From: Acidiferrobacteraceae bacterium
Lineage (GTDB): Bacteria > Pseudomonadota > Gammaproteobacteria > Arenicellales > UBA868
Reading direction: 5' to 3'
DNA: 32,777 bases
Assembly (NCBI GenBank): GCA_002724185.1
Contig: PBOB01000086.1
Location: forward strand, 1-32,777
The notes below the pieces were generated by a model, which was given only the letters and a program-made list of their open reading frames with translations, made no database searches and had not been told where the DNA came from. The translations under genes were made by a program, and so were the position numbers. Below are positions 1 to 7,394 of the stretch, one piece after another (position 1 is the first letter of the stretch; each line of letters begins with the position of its first letter).

Positions 1-975
1 GCACTCCGATGCCCGGCGAAACTTTCTTTCGTCATGATTTGCGGATCCGTACATAATTGCGATTGACTGACCTGCTCTAATCGTTTGACGATGAATCGTT
101 GTATCTTTGGAAGCTACGCGTCCCAGAAGCTGTATTGGTGAGTCCCATCGGAGCATTTCTTCAATTGCAGAGGGCAAAAGACTCGCATCCGCGATGAGCA
201 TTAACTGCTCATTAGGTCGTTTTGCAAGATAATAAATGGCATTAGATATCGCATCAATCGTAGCCTCTCTTCCAGCAAGTAGAATTTCCATTCCAAAGCC
301 TCGAAGCTCCTCAGTAGACAATTTACGACCTTCAATTGTCAGTTGAAGAATCTGAGAGAAAATATCGGTTCTTTGCTGGCCCTTCCTAGATTCAAATATA
401 GTATCGACGTAGCTCTGTAGTTCAGTACGTGCTAATTGGGCAGCTTCTGGATCCTGAACCCTTCCAGCGAAGATAGCTTTCGCCCAGGTTATCCAACGAT
501 TTGAATCACTAGCGGGCAATCCAAGAAAGACCGCTAGAAATTGCGAAAAGAACGGTTCGGCGTAGTCTTTGACAACATCACATCTTCTGTTTGGTAGCAG
601 ATTGTCAATTATGTTTGATGCAAGGTGCGTTGCCTTGCCATTTAGTTTATTGACATTGCTCTTTGTAAAATAGTCAGCTATAGCTGACCTATAGTGTGTA
701 TGAAGTGGTGGATCAACCTCGATCGGAATAAGTGGTGCTGGTGGAGTGCGGGATGTATTCGGTATTGCGACTCTTCCAGGATAGCTAGACGAGAACGTAT
801 CGGCATCTAACAGTGTTTGGCGTACATCATCGTATCGAGATAAGAGCCAGAAACCACCATGATTTTCCGTATGGCAAGCTGGCCTATTGTCTCTTAACTC
901 ACGATAGATAGTATAGGGATCATCCACAAACTTCTTAGAATGATGATCGAAATCTACATTCTTTGGGCACTTCAT
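1..975 (-). CDS. Cytochrome P450, 3' end cut by window edge
   Basis: This is a bacterial soluble-type P450 monooxygenase, a haem-thiolate enzyme that inserts oxygen using electrons from a ferredoxin or reductase partner. No partner gene is visible. 325 codons are present of the usual 400 or so. The reading frame is open from the ATG at 975 to base 1, and an in-frame TAG lies a few codons upstream of that ATG. Visible marks are the B-C region DPPLHTHYR, the I-helix LLAGREAT (residues 232-239) and the K-helix ExxR (E273, R276), followed by the segment that normally leads to the haem loop. The haem-ligand Cys lies beyond the window. The I-helix has Glu-Ala-Thr where most P450s have an acid followed by Thr; A238 sits at the Thr position, as in P450eryF. 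The gene starts 83 bases after the nucleoside hydrolase stop on the same strand and may be the last gene of that operon. The family is certain; the substrate is unknown. Confidence 0.9.
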   Translation of the reverse strand, partial: MKCPKNVDFDHHSKKFVDDPYTIYRELRDNRPACHTENHGGFWLLSRYDDVRQTLLDADTFSSSYPGRVAIPNTSRTPPAPLIPIEVDPPLHTHYRSAIADYFTKSNVNKLNGKATHLASNIIDNLLPNRRCDVVKDYAEPFFSQFLAVFLGLPASDSNRWITWAKAIFAGRVQDPEAAQLARTELQSYVDTIFESRKGQQRTDIFSQILQLTIEGRKLSTEELRGFGMEILLAGREATIDAISNAIYYLAKRPNEQLMLIADASLLPSAIEEMLRWDSPIQLLGRVASKDTTIHRQTIRAGQSIAIMYGSANHDERKFRRASEC

Positions 976-1058
976 AAGGCCTATGATACTGTACTAGAGT
1001 AGACTATGACCAGGTTTGAAGTTACCCATCTTCCATCATTATGGGTATCGAGCGAGGG

Positions 1059-2063
1059 CTACAGAGCTCTAGTAAGCCTCTCCATCATGATCTCTTCAAA
1101 TCGATGACCATTGGCCTCCATTGTAACTTGGACGGTCGGAGACTCTGCGCTCGGATAAAGATAGGGGTATTGACCGCTAAGAAACTGTGATGCGTCGAAT
1201 CGCATTCTGACAATATTGAAGAGATTACTATCGAATACAAGCGCCAAGGTAAGTGGATCCCACATTACAGCTCCCTCGCGACCTCGGTATTGTAGCTGCC
1301 ACTGGACCCATGGTCGAGCTGTAGCAGCTAGAAAGTCGTGATATGGCGTTCCCACGTTCGCCATTGCATCCACATGAGACATTCTCAATAGGCTGCTCAA
1401 GCATGTCTGGCTTGTGACGAATGTAAACGGGATTTTTGACTGAGCGACAATAACCGTTGCTTCGGGGTCATACGTATGATTCATCTTTATCACGTATTGC
1501 CAAATATCGGGATCATCGAATTCGGAGGTCGCGGTTGATGCCCACCATGGTTGCCCGGTATCTCCGCCCATATGAATTACCTCCTTAACTAAGGGTGCAA
1601 TTCCAGGATCAACTAGTAATGCAAGAGCGAGGTTTGTGTGAGAACCCTCTTTGACTATTACTACTTCATTAGGATGCTCACGCACACTTTTGATAATAAA
1701 TTCATGAGCTGGAAGTGATGATTTCGGAATAGTTACCGCAGGCAGTGGAGGAACATCTTTCCAAAGAAATCCATAATTGTGTGTCCAGCCGTCAAGGAAG
1801 TCAAAGTTCGCTGTGACATCCTGAAGAAAAGGCAGCTCTCTACCTTCGGCAACAGGAATATCGTCTCGACCGGCAAGCTGCAGGATCCGCAACGAATTCT
1901 CTGTTGATTCAAAGGTTCGGCAATTTCCCGCACAAGTTGTTATACCAATCAATTCAATTTCAGGCGACGCCAACGCTAGAGCAATTGCTAAGCCGTCATC
2001 AACATCGCGACATGGTATTCCTGTTGCTGTATCTACGTCGAGGATAACTTTAACTGGTTTCAC
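1059..2063 (-). CDS. Divergent nucleoside hydrolase (IUNH family)
   Basis: The IUNH family cleaves the N-glycosidic bond of ribonucleosides using a Ca2+ held by an N-terminal aspartate cluster. The cluster is visible as D9, D11, D22 and D23 (DVDTATG ... DVDDGLAI), but with about seven extra residues between the two Asp pairs compared with the classic DxDPGxDD. The GSHTNLALAL segment (140-149) and MGG (165-167) match the family, and MWDPLTLAL (267-275) carries the C-terminal Asp D269, with Trp in place of the usual preceding His. There is a further insertion between EFD (181-183) and DPEA (199-202). Length (334) is normal and there is no signal peptide, so the enzyme is cytoplasmic. The GTG start lies 8 bases after the stop of the ABC ATPase gene, so it should be co-transcribed with the importer and act on what it brings in. 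The substrate is probably not a common purine or pyrimidine nucleoside (inference from the insertions). Confidence 0.85.
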   Translation of the reverse strand: MKPVKVILDVDTATGIPCRDVDDGLAIALALASPEIELIGITTCAGNCRTFESTENSLRILQLAGRDDIPVAEGRELPFLQDVTANFDFLDGWTHNYGFLWKDVPPLPAVTIPKSSLPAHEFIIKSVREHPNEVVIVKEGSHTNLALALLVDPGIAPLVKEVIHMGGDTGQPWWASTATSEFDDPDIWQYVIKMNHTYDPEATVIVAQSKIPFTFVTSQTCLSSLLRMSHVDAMANVGTPYHDFLAATARPWVQWQLQYRGREGAVMWDPLTLALVFDSNLFNIVRMRFDASQFLSGQYPYLYPSAESPTVQVTMEANGHRFEEIMMERLTRAL

Positions 2064-2071
2064 CGTCGTTA

Positions 2072-3121
2072 TTATCCTTTGGGAAGAATCCAGATCTTAT
2101 CAGCCGGGAATCGAATTGTAACATTGCTACCATCTGGAAAAGATTCTTTAGTGTTGGCTTCGGCGATGACTTCAAAACGAAAGTCATTAACATCAATTTT
2201 ATACTTTGTGTAAGTGCCTACATATACATGAGAATTTACCCTAGCTGATATAGTATTGTCCCCGTCATTAGTGGTGCCGAATTCGATATCTTCAGGTCGA
2301 ATACTTAACACACCTGGGCCAGTGTCTAACGAAGATCTTGGAGCGGAGAAAGTGCCAAGTTCGGTTGTCATTTGGTTAGCTGCATATTCACCATCTAGAA
2401 AGTTGACACCACCGAAAAATTTTGCTGCTCTAAGACTCCCAGGCTGGTTATAAAATACATCAGGTTCGTCATATTGTTGCAATACCCCCTCGAAAATCAA
2501 TGCAATCTTGTCAGCTAGCATTACTGCTTCTTCTTGGTCGTGGGTAACAAACACAGTGGTAATGCCCATTTTTCGCTGAATATCGCGGATTAGTTCGCGC
2601 ATCTCGTCTCGAAGATGCGCATCAAGATTACTTAATGGTTCGTCTAGGAGTAGCACCTTAGGCTCAACAATTAGCGCTCGGGCTAGCGCAATACGTTGTT
2701 GTTGTCCGCCGGATAATTGCGATGGTTTTCGGTTTTGAACGCCCGGAAGCTGGACCAGCTCCAGCATCTCTAGAACCTTTTTTTCAATTGTGGCTTTATT
2801 CATCCTGGCCATTTTTAGTCCAAAACCAACATTTTCCCCAACACTCATGTAAGGAAAGAGAAGGTAGTTCTGGAAAACCATTACTGCGCCACGTCGCTCA
2901 GCTGGAATTGCTAAAACAGATTTGCCATCGAATAGAATATCGCCGCTAGTTGGAGTCAATATACCGGCAATCATTTTCATTGCAGTTGTTTTCCCGCACC
3001 CTGACGGGCCTAAGAGGGCATTAAGCATCCCTGATTTGATGTCGAGGTTAAGACGATCTAGCGCTGGTTTATCAGTATTTGAGTAGGTTTGGCTAAGTTC
3101 GTTTAGTACAAGGTGTGTCAT
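2072..3121 (-). CDS. ABC importer ATP-binding protein
   Basis: This is the nucleotide-binding subunit of an ABC importer of the PotA/UgpC/MalK type, which hydrolyses ATP at the inner face of the membrane to power uptake. Walker A is GPSGCGKTT (38-46), the Q-loop is in VFQNYLLFP, the signature is LSGGQQQR, Walker B is VLLLDEP, and the switch His is in FVTHDQEE. About 110 C-terminal residues look like the TOBE-type regulatory domain of this group. The length of 349 fits that group and is much longer than E. coli YnjD (about 217 residues). The ATG overlaps the stop of the upstream permease by one base (TAATG) and has a GGAGG just before it, so translation is probably coupled. It is the third transport component of the operon, after the binding protein and two permeases. 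Confidence 0.92.
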   Translation of the reverse strand: MTHLVLNELSQTYSNTDKPALDRLNLDIKSGMLNALLGPSGCGKTTAMKMIAGILTPTSGDILFDGKSVLAIPAERRGAVMVFQNYLLFPYMSVGENVGFGLKMARMNKATIEKKVLEMLELVQLPGVQNRKPSQLSGGQQQRIALARALIVEPKVLLLDEPLSNLDAHLRDEMRELIRDIQRKMGITTVFVTHDQEEAVMLADKIALIFEGVLQQYDEPDVFYNQPGSLRAAKFFGGVNFLDGEYAANQMTTELGTFSAPRSSLDTGPGVLSIRPEDIEFGTTNDGDNTISARVNSHVYVGTYTKYKIDVNDFRFEVIAEANTKESFPDGSNVTIRFPADKIWILPKG

Positions 3122-3963
3122 TATCTTCCTCCACCTAGACCGCTAACGGCTGCATTTTCACCAGTTAAATATCTTGAAGTTACAAAAAGTACTATTAACG
3201 CGGGGATCATAAATATGATGCTGAGAGCGCCTGCTACTGGTCTGTCACCCGATCGTGCAAAGTTGAATAAAAGCATTGCTAGCGTTTGGACTTTCCCCCC
3301 ACCGATAATAAGTGTTAAGAGGTACTGATACCACGATAGCAAAAACGAAAACAGTGCGGCTACGACTATGCCTGGAAAGATCGCTGGCCATGTGACATAT
3401 CGAAAATTGCGAATAGGATTTGCACCGAGCACCCTACCCTGCTCTTCAAATTCAGGGTTATAGTTAGAAAAGACGCCCCACATCACCATTGTGGCATAGG
3501 TTACGGAGCTAATAAGATGGACCAGAATGACTCCAACAAGTGAGTTTGCGAGGTGATAGCGTAGAAATAGCCCATGAACGCCAAAGACTGAGGCTAATCC
3601 GGGGATGATTGTTGGTGCAAGAATTAAGAACTCCATAAATCTTTTACCACGGAATCGATATAGTCCAAGTGCACGCCCGGCTGGGATAGCGATAGCCACC
3701 GAAACAACGGTTACAACGACAGCAATTACTAGAGAGTCAATGGTGGCATCGAGGACTCCCGAAGACGGTTTTAGCAAATAGAGCCACGCCCGAGGGCTCC
3801 AAACTTCTGGCAATAGATTTGGAAATCGCCATCGGAGACTAAATGACCAAAGCCACAATGGGATAAATGGTGCAACAACCCAGATTATAATCATTGTCAT
3901 TGCAAACCAGCGTATGATGCGATTCATGCTAACCCTGCTATTAGATTTACTAGAACTAACCAT
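3121..3963 (-). CDS. ABC importer permease 2 (MetI-type)
   Basis: This is an inner-membrane subunit of the importer, with about six hydrophobic segments. The cytoplasmic EAA loop that docks on the ATPase is visible as EQGRVLGANP followed by FRYVTWPAIFPG. It resembles the second permease (PotC/UgpE position) of spermidine-, thiamine- and sugar-type importers. I chose the ATG at 3963 because GGAAG lies about 7 bases upstream; an in-frame TTG at 3978 would add five residues but has no visible ribosome binding site. It is co-oriented with the first permease, with a gap of about 50 bases, and overlaps the ATPase gene by one base. Together the two permeases form the heterodimeric channel; in E. coli YnjBCD the two halves are fused in YnjC. 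Confidence 0.9.
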   Translation of the reverse strand: MVSSSKSNSRVSMNRIIRWFAMTMIIIWVVAPFIPLWLWSFSLRWRFPNLLPEVWSPRAWLYLLKPSSGVLDATIDSLVIAVVVTVVSVAIAIPAGRALGLYRFRGKRFMEFLILAPTIIPGLASVFGVHGLFLRYHLANSLVGVILVHLISSVTYATMVMWGVFSNYNPEFEEQGRVLGANPIRNFRYVTWPAIFPGIVVAALFSFLLSWYQYLLTLIIGGGKVQTLAMLLFNFARSGDRPVAGALSIIFMIPALIVLFVTSRYLTGENAAVSGLGGGR

Positions 3964-4015
3964 GGGACGTGCTTCCAATGGAGGCAGTTGAAAAGAAATT
4001 TAGTTTCATAGAGAT

Positions 4016-4912
4016 TTAACCATCAGAACGGACAAACTTACGGTTGAGCCACATATAGAGAAACACAAGAACGGTTCCGATTGCTGCTATAACAAGTGCC
4101 TGCGCAACTCCAATCGGATGATTTCGTAGGTCATAGTGCGTGTAATCTTTAACTGCTTCAACTGCTAATACTGCTGGATAGGTTTGACCGAGAATCGCAG
4201 GTATTACAAAGTCTCCGAAAAAGAAGGCCATTACTGCGACGGAAACGATCAACACGCCCGGGAGAACGAGCGGTAGTAAGACATACCGAAATCGTTGCCA
4301 TCGATTTGCGCCCAGTGTTTGGGCAACAGCTTCGTAATCCTCTCCGATCGATTGTAATATCGCTAAAACGATGACGCCGATGAAGGGCGTTTCTTTCCAC
4401 ACATATTCAATGATAATACCTATGGCCCAAGGGTCATTTACTATGATTGGGAATTCTGCAGGCATGTCCATCCACCCAAGGGCATGGCCTATTCTTGCAA
4501 AGAAGCCGCTTTGGGAAAATAGGAACAAGATACCGATCGCACCGACTACGTGCGGAATCGGCAGATTGAATGAGAATAGAAAGGTAAAAACCTTTTTGCC
4601 TCTAAAACTTTGACGTAAGACCAGCCCAAATGCTAGCGCGCATGCGACAGAGAGCAGCGTAGGCGTAATGGCGACATGCAAAGTCAATAGAAGTGATTTG
4701 TAGAATCCTTTGTCGCTGAAAATCGCTCTATACGCATCGAAATTCGGATCGTTTAATCCGATAATCGGCATGTAATTCAAACTTTCTGCAATACCGAATC
4801 CGAGCCCTCCAAGAAAGAGAAAAACGACGAGTATTAGGGCGGGACTGAGTAAAATCCAAACTTTTCCCTTGCTATAGAATCTTGCCCACCAAAGGTACAT
4901 CGATGCTTTCAT
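4016..4912 (-). CDS. ABC importer permease 1 (MetI-type)
   Basis: This is an inner-membrane permease subunit of 298 residues with about six membrane segments. The EAA loop is clear: YEAVAQTLGANRW followed by FRYVLLPLVLPG. The N-terminal stretch is basic and is followed by a long hydrophobic helix, as in first-position permeases (PotB/UgpA-like). It lies 113 bases downstream of the binding-protein gene, and that gap contains a strong perfect hairpin, which suggests the permease is made at a lower level than the binding protein. The start is uncertain between the ATG at 4912 and a second ATG three codons later; neither has a strong Shine-Dalgarno sequence. The substrate cannot be read from the sequence. 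Confidence 0.9.
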   Translation of the reverse strand: MKASMYLWWARFYSKGKVWILLSPALILVVFLFLGGLGFGIAESLNYMPIIGLNDPNFDAYRAIFSDKGFYKSLLLTLHVAITPTLLSVACALAFGLVLRQSFRGKKVFTFLFSFNLPIPHVVGAIGILFLFSQSGFFARIGHALGWMDMPAEFPIIVNDPWAIGIIIEYVWKETPFIGVIVLAILQSIGEDYEAVAQTLGANRWQRFRYVLLPLVLPGVLIVSVAVMAFFFGDFVIPAILGQTYPAVLAVEAVKDYTHYDLRNHPIGVAQALVIAAIGTVLVFLYMWLNRKFVRSDG

Positions 4913-4968
4913 ATATTATGTCTTTGTAGTTCGTGTCGACCTTAAACGTAACAAGCACTAACATCATA

Positions 4969-5004
4969 AACAAGCAGTGGGCGTACAACTACCCACTGCT
5001 TGTT
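4969..5004 (-). other. Perfect 13-bp intra-operon hairpin
   Basis: AACAAGCAGTGGG (4969-4981) and CCCACTGCTTGTT (4992-5004) are exact reverse complements with a 10-base loop. On the minus transcript the stem begins 21 bases after the binding-protein stop and ends 56 bases before the first permease start. Only a broken T-rich stretch (TTTATGATGTT) follows it, so it is more likely a 3'-end stabiliser or partial terminator than a full terminator. Hairpins at this place, as between malE and malF in E. coli, raise binding-protein levels over permease levels. The structure is seen directly; the role is inferred. Confidence 0.75.
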
Positions 5005-5025
5005 AATATATACAACAAAGAGCTC

Positions 5026-6288
5026 CTACTGTTCTACTACATACTTCTGCCAGCCCTCTTCCATCAATTTGATAATTTCCGTTCCTACTCCAGGAAGCGC
5101 TTTGGTCATGTCTTCTGGCGTAAGTGCACCAGCACCGAAATCGAGTGCACGAAATCTTGCTGCTATATCGGCAGGCAATAGATCAATAGAAATCGCTGGA
5201 ATATCGCCACGTGTTGCTGGGTCAGCATAGTAAAGCTGTACCTCGGGGTCTTGTAGCTCGTTGGCAAGGACAAGTGCGCCCGCCTTATTGGGAGAATTTG
5301 CCATGATTCCTACGTAATGTGTGTCGGAGACCGTCCCATCATCGAAGACCATCGCGGTGGTAGATGGTGGGAAAATTCCTTCGCGAGTTCGCGATGCTGC
5401 AAGAAATGCCCCAGTCGCCATCCCGAAATCAACTTCACCGTTTGCATAGAGCTCATCAAGGGGGGCGCGATCCAATGGATAGGTCGAGCCTTTTCTCCAC
5501 AAGCAAGGTTCAATCTTATTTAACGCATCCCATAACGCGGGTGATTTTGCATCCCAATTGGCCTTCATTGCAGGTGTATATTCACCGATCCATTGGTCTA
5601 CACCACCGGTGACTCTATAGAAGATTTCCGTGACGAAGCGTCGCCCGGTAAATGTTGGTAATACCGGATATGTAAAGCGGCCTGGATTAGCGCATATCCA
5701 GTCTAACAATTCATCAACTGTTCCAGGGGGGTTAGCCACGTTGTCCGAGTCATAGAAGAGGATGAACTTGCCATGTCCCCAGTGTGATTCATAACCTTCA
5801 ACTGGGTTACCGAAATCTTGAGTCCAGCCGGGGTTATCAGCTGCAATATATTTTGCGTTTGGCAACTGAGCTGCGTATGGACCAAACAATAAATCAGCTT
5901 GACGTAGCGTGTAGTAAGAATTCCCATTAATCCAGATCATATCGATAGAACCGTCATCAGTTCGACCTGCATTAAACTCACCTATTACCTGGTTTACAGC
6001 AGCCATAGTTGACTCGATCAGTATACAATTGATACCAACATTGTATTTATCCATTAAACGGTTATGCAAGTATTCGCACACAAAGTCATTATGCTTAATA
6101 TTGCCACCCCAAAAATGAAATGTAACAGTTTGACCGCTCGCTTCGGCAAGAACATCGTCCCAGTTCATGCTGCTTGTTGCTCTGGTGATAATGGGAAAAT
6201 CCTTGTCGACGGTCTTCCCGCTTGCAAATACTGGCGCTGATATCGCTAAGACTAAAGCGCCAATTAATAACTTAACTTTTAAAGCCAT
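5026..6288 (-). CDS. YnjB-type periplasmic binding protein
   Basis: This is an extracellular solute-binding protein for the ABC importer encoded downstream, acting in the periplasm. The N-terminus is a clear Sec signal: MALKVK, then a hydrophobic core ending near PVFASGK. The mature part begins with the YnjB-family pattern: NWDDVLAEASGQTV, FHFWGG, then IDMIWINGNSYYTL, GPYAAQLPN, and WGHGKFILFYD. In databases this family is named putative thiamine transport binding protein, with no solid substrate known to me. Two ATGs are adjacent (6291 and 6288). AGGAGG at 6295-6300 sits 6 bases from the second and only 3 from the first, so I prefer 6288. It is the first gene of the importer operon, so its promoter should lie in the divergent gap shared with the RraA-like gene. 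Confidence 0.88.
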   Translation of the reverse strand: MALKVKLLIGALVLAISAPVFASGKTVDKDFPIITRATSSMNWDDVLAEASGQTVTFHFWGGNIKHNDFVCEYLHNRLMDKYNVGINCILIESTMAAVNQVIGEFNAGRTDDGSIDMIWINGNSYYTLRQADLLFGPYAAQLPNAKYIAADNPGWTQDFGNPVEGYESHWGHGKFILFYDSDNVANPPGTVDELLDWICANPGRFTYPVLPTFTGRRFVTEIFYRVTGGVDQWIGEYTPAMKANWDAKSPALWDALNKIEPCLWRKGSTYPLDRAPLDELYANGEVDFGMATGAFLAASRTREGIFPPSTTAMVFDDGTVSDTHYVGIMANSPNKAGALVLANELQDPEVQLYYADPATRGDIPAISIDLLPADIAARFRALDFGAGALTPEDMTKALPGVGTEIIKLMEEGWQKYVVEQ

Positions 6289-6451
6289 CATGATCCTCCT
6301 TGCAAATACTTAGTAAGAATTAGATTACGTCAAGCACTGTACTTTGGTTAGAGTGCTCGAGTTGATCTATTTTAACCAATATCCTTATTTATTTACTAGA
6401 AAAAACGAATTAAAAGAAAATACACATTAATGATCATATTCTTTTGATTTA

Positions 6452-6480
6452 TTGACTATTTTCATCTGCCGGCATAATAT
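6452..6480 (+). promoter_or_regulatory. Candidate sigma-70 promoter for the RraA-like gene
   Basis: TTGACT (6452-6457), a 17-base spacer and TAATAT (6475-6480) form a plausible -35/-10 pair pointing at the RraA-like gene, with start of transcription expected near 6487. The -35 matches five of six consensus bases and the -10 matches four. It lies in the 369-base divergent gap (6289-6657), which is AT-rich and holds no other convincing gene. The minus-strand promoter for the importer operon was not clearly identified in the same gap. Confidence 0.45.
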
Positions 6481-6496
6481 TTTGACCGACTGATAC

Positions 6497-6515
6497 CATC
6501 AAAGTTGGTTTGATG
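6497..6515. promoter_or_regulatory. Candidate operator dyad
   Basis: CATCAAA (6497-6503) and TTTGATG (6509-6515) are exact reverse complements around a GTTGG centre, giving a 19-base dyad just downstream of the candidate promoter. Its size and place fit a repressor site for a dimeric regulator, but no regulator gene is encoded nearby. A second, looser dyad, AGCACT (6333-6338) and AGTGCT (6352-6357), lies close to the binding-protein start. Both are seen in the sequence; the function is inferred. Confidence 0.4.
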
Positions 6516-6657
6516 CCACCATTCCTGCAGTGTTTAAGAGCGCAATTGTCAATTTTGCTTCGGGTTGTTTGATGATTGTTAGAGTCATAATTACTGAATA
6601 ATAGTCTAAATCATAGCTGGACTGTATTATATTATGACTAGTCTAGGAGGAGGAGAA

Positions 6658-7347
6658 ATGTCTGATATTCAGCCGGAGGATCTAAGGGTCCTAGCAGAAT
6701 GGGATACGCCTACTATCTGCAACGGTTTAGAGGTTATCGATGCCACTTTAATCGCGAAGGGCTTCACAACTAAAACATTGTACTGCGCTAGACCAACAAT
6801 GGCTCCTATTGTAGGTTTTGCAAGAACCGCAACGATCCGTTCGCGAAAACCGACAACTAGAAACAGCGAAAGCCAGAGGAAGATGCAGGCTAAGTATTAT
6901 AGACATATGGCTGAACCCCCTGGCCCAACGATCGCAATAATTCAGGATATTGACTGCCCTTCTGGCCTAGGCGCATGGTGGGGTGAAGTTCATACGACGG
7001 TGCATAGAGCATTAGGTGTTGCGGGTGTAGTTTCCAACGGTTCCGCACGGGATTTAGATGCGAATACAAAGGATTTCCAATTACTGGTCGGCTCGATCAG
7101 TCCATCCCACGCACACGTTCATGTGGTTGATGTAGATTGTGATGTAGAGGTTTGTTCTATGGAGGCCAGCCCTGGTGACATTATTCACGCTGATAAGCAC
7201 GGTGCAGTTAGGATTCCACCCGATACCATCCGAGAGCTGCCCCAAGTAATTAAGGTTCTAATGGCAAAAGAGAAGACTATTTTAGACGCAACTAAAGAGC
7301 ATGATTTTAAAGTTGAACGATTATTAGAGGTGATGGGATTGCAGTGA
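6658..7347 (+). CDS. RraA / HMG-aldolase-like protein
   Basis: The protein belongs to the RraA-like fold, which includes 4-hydroxy-4-methyl-2-oxoglutarate/oxaloacetate aldolases and the RNase E inhibitor RraA. The family core is visible: WWGEVHTTVHRALGVAGVV followed by NGSARD, whose Arg-Asp pair binds pyruvate and metal in the aldolases, then PGDIIHADKHGAV near the C-terminus. I placed the start at the ATG at 6658 because AGGAGGAGGAG lies directly before it; an ATG at 6634 would put that site inside the coding sequence. This gives 229 residues, longer than true RraA (about 160), so an aldolase or decarboxylase role in carbon breakdown is more likely than RNase E control. It is divergent from the importer operon and converges on the alcohol dehydrogenase, which points to a shared catabolic setting. 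Confidence 0.85.
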   Translation: MSDIQPEDLRVLAEWDTPTICNGLEVIDATLIAKGFTTKTLYCARPTMAPIVGFARTATIRSRKPTTRNSESQRKMQAKYYRHMAEPPGPTIAIIQDIDCPSGLGAWWGEVHTTVHRALGVAGVVSNGSARDLDANTKDFQLLVGSISPSHAHVHVVDVDCDVEVCSMEASPGDIIHADKHGAVRIPPDTIRELPQVIKVLMAKEKTILDATKEHDFKVERLLEVMGLQ

Positions 7348-7394
7348 GGCCATTACTAGATCCCAATAATTATCAGCTGGCAATCAGCCCAAAA

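Noticed and set aside
1023-1047. TACCCAT/ATGGGTA stem after the nucleoside hydrolase as a terminator
   Set aside because: Seven AT-rich pairs with an 11-base loop and no T-tract; too weak to claim that the P450 is a separate unit.
6634-6657. Upstream ATG as the start of the RraA-like gene
   Set aside because: It would place the AGGAGGAGGAG ribosome site within the coding sequence; the ATG at 6658 is much better placed.
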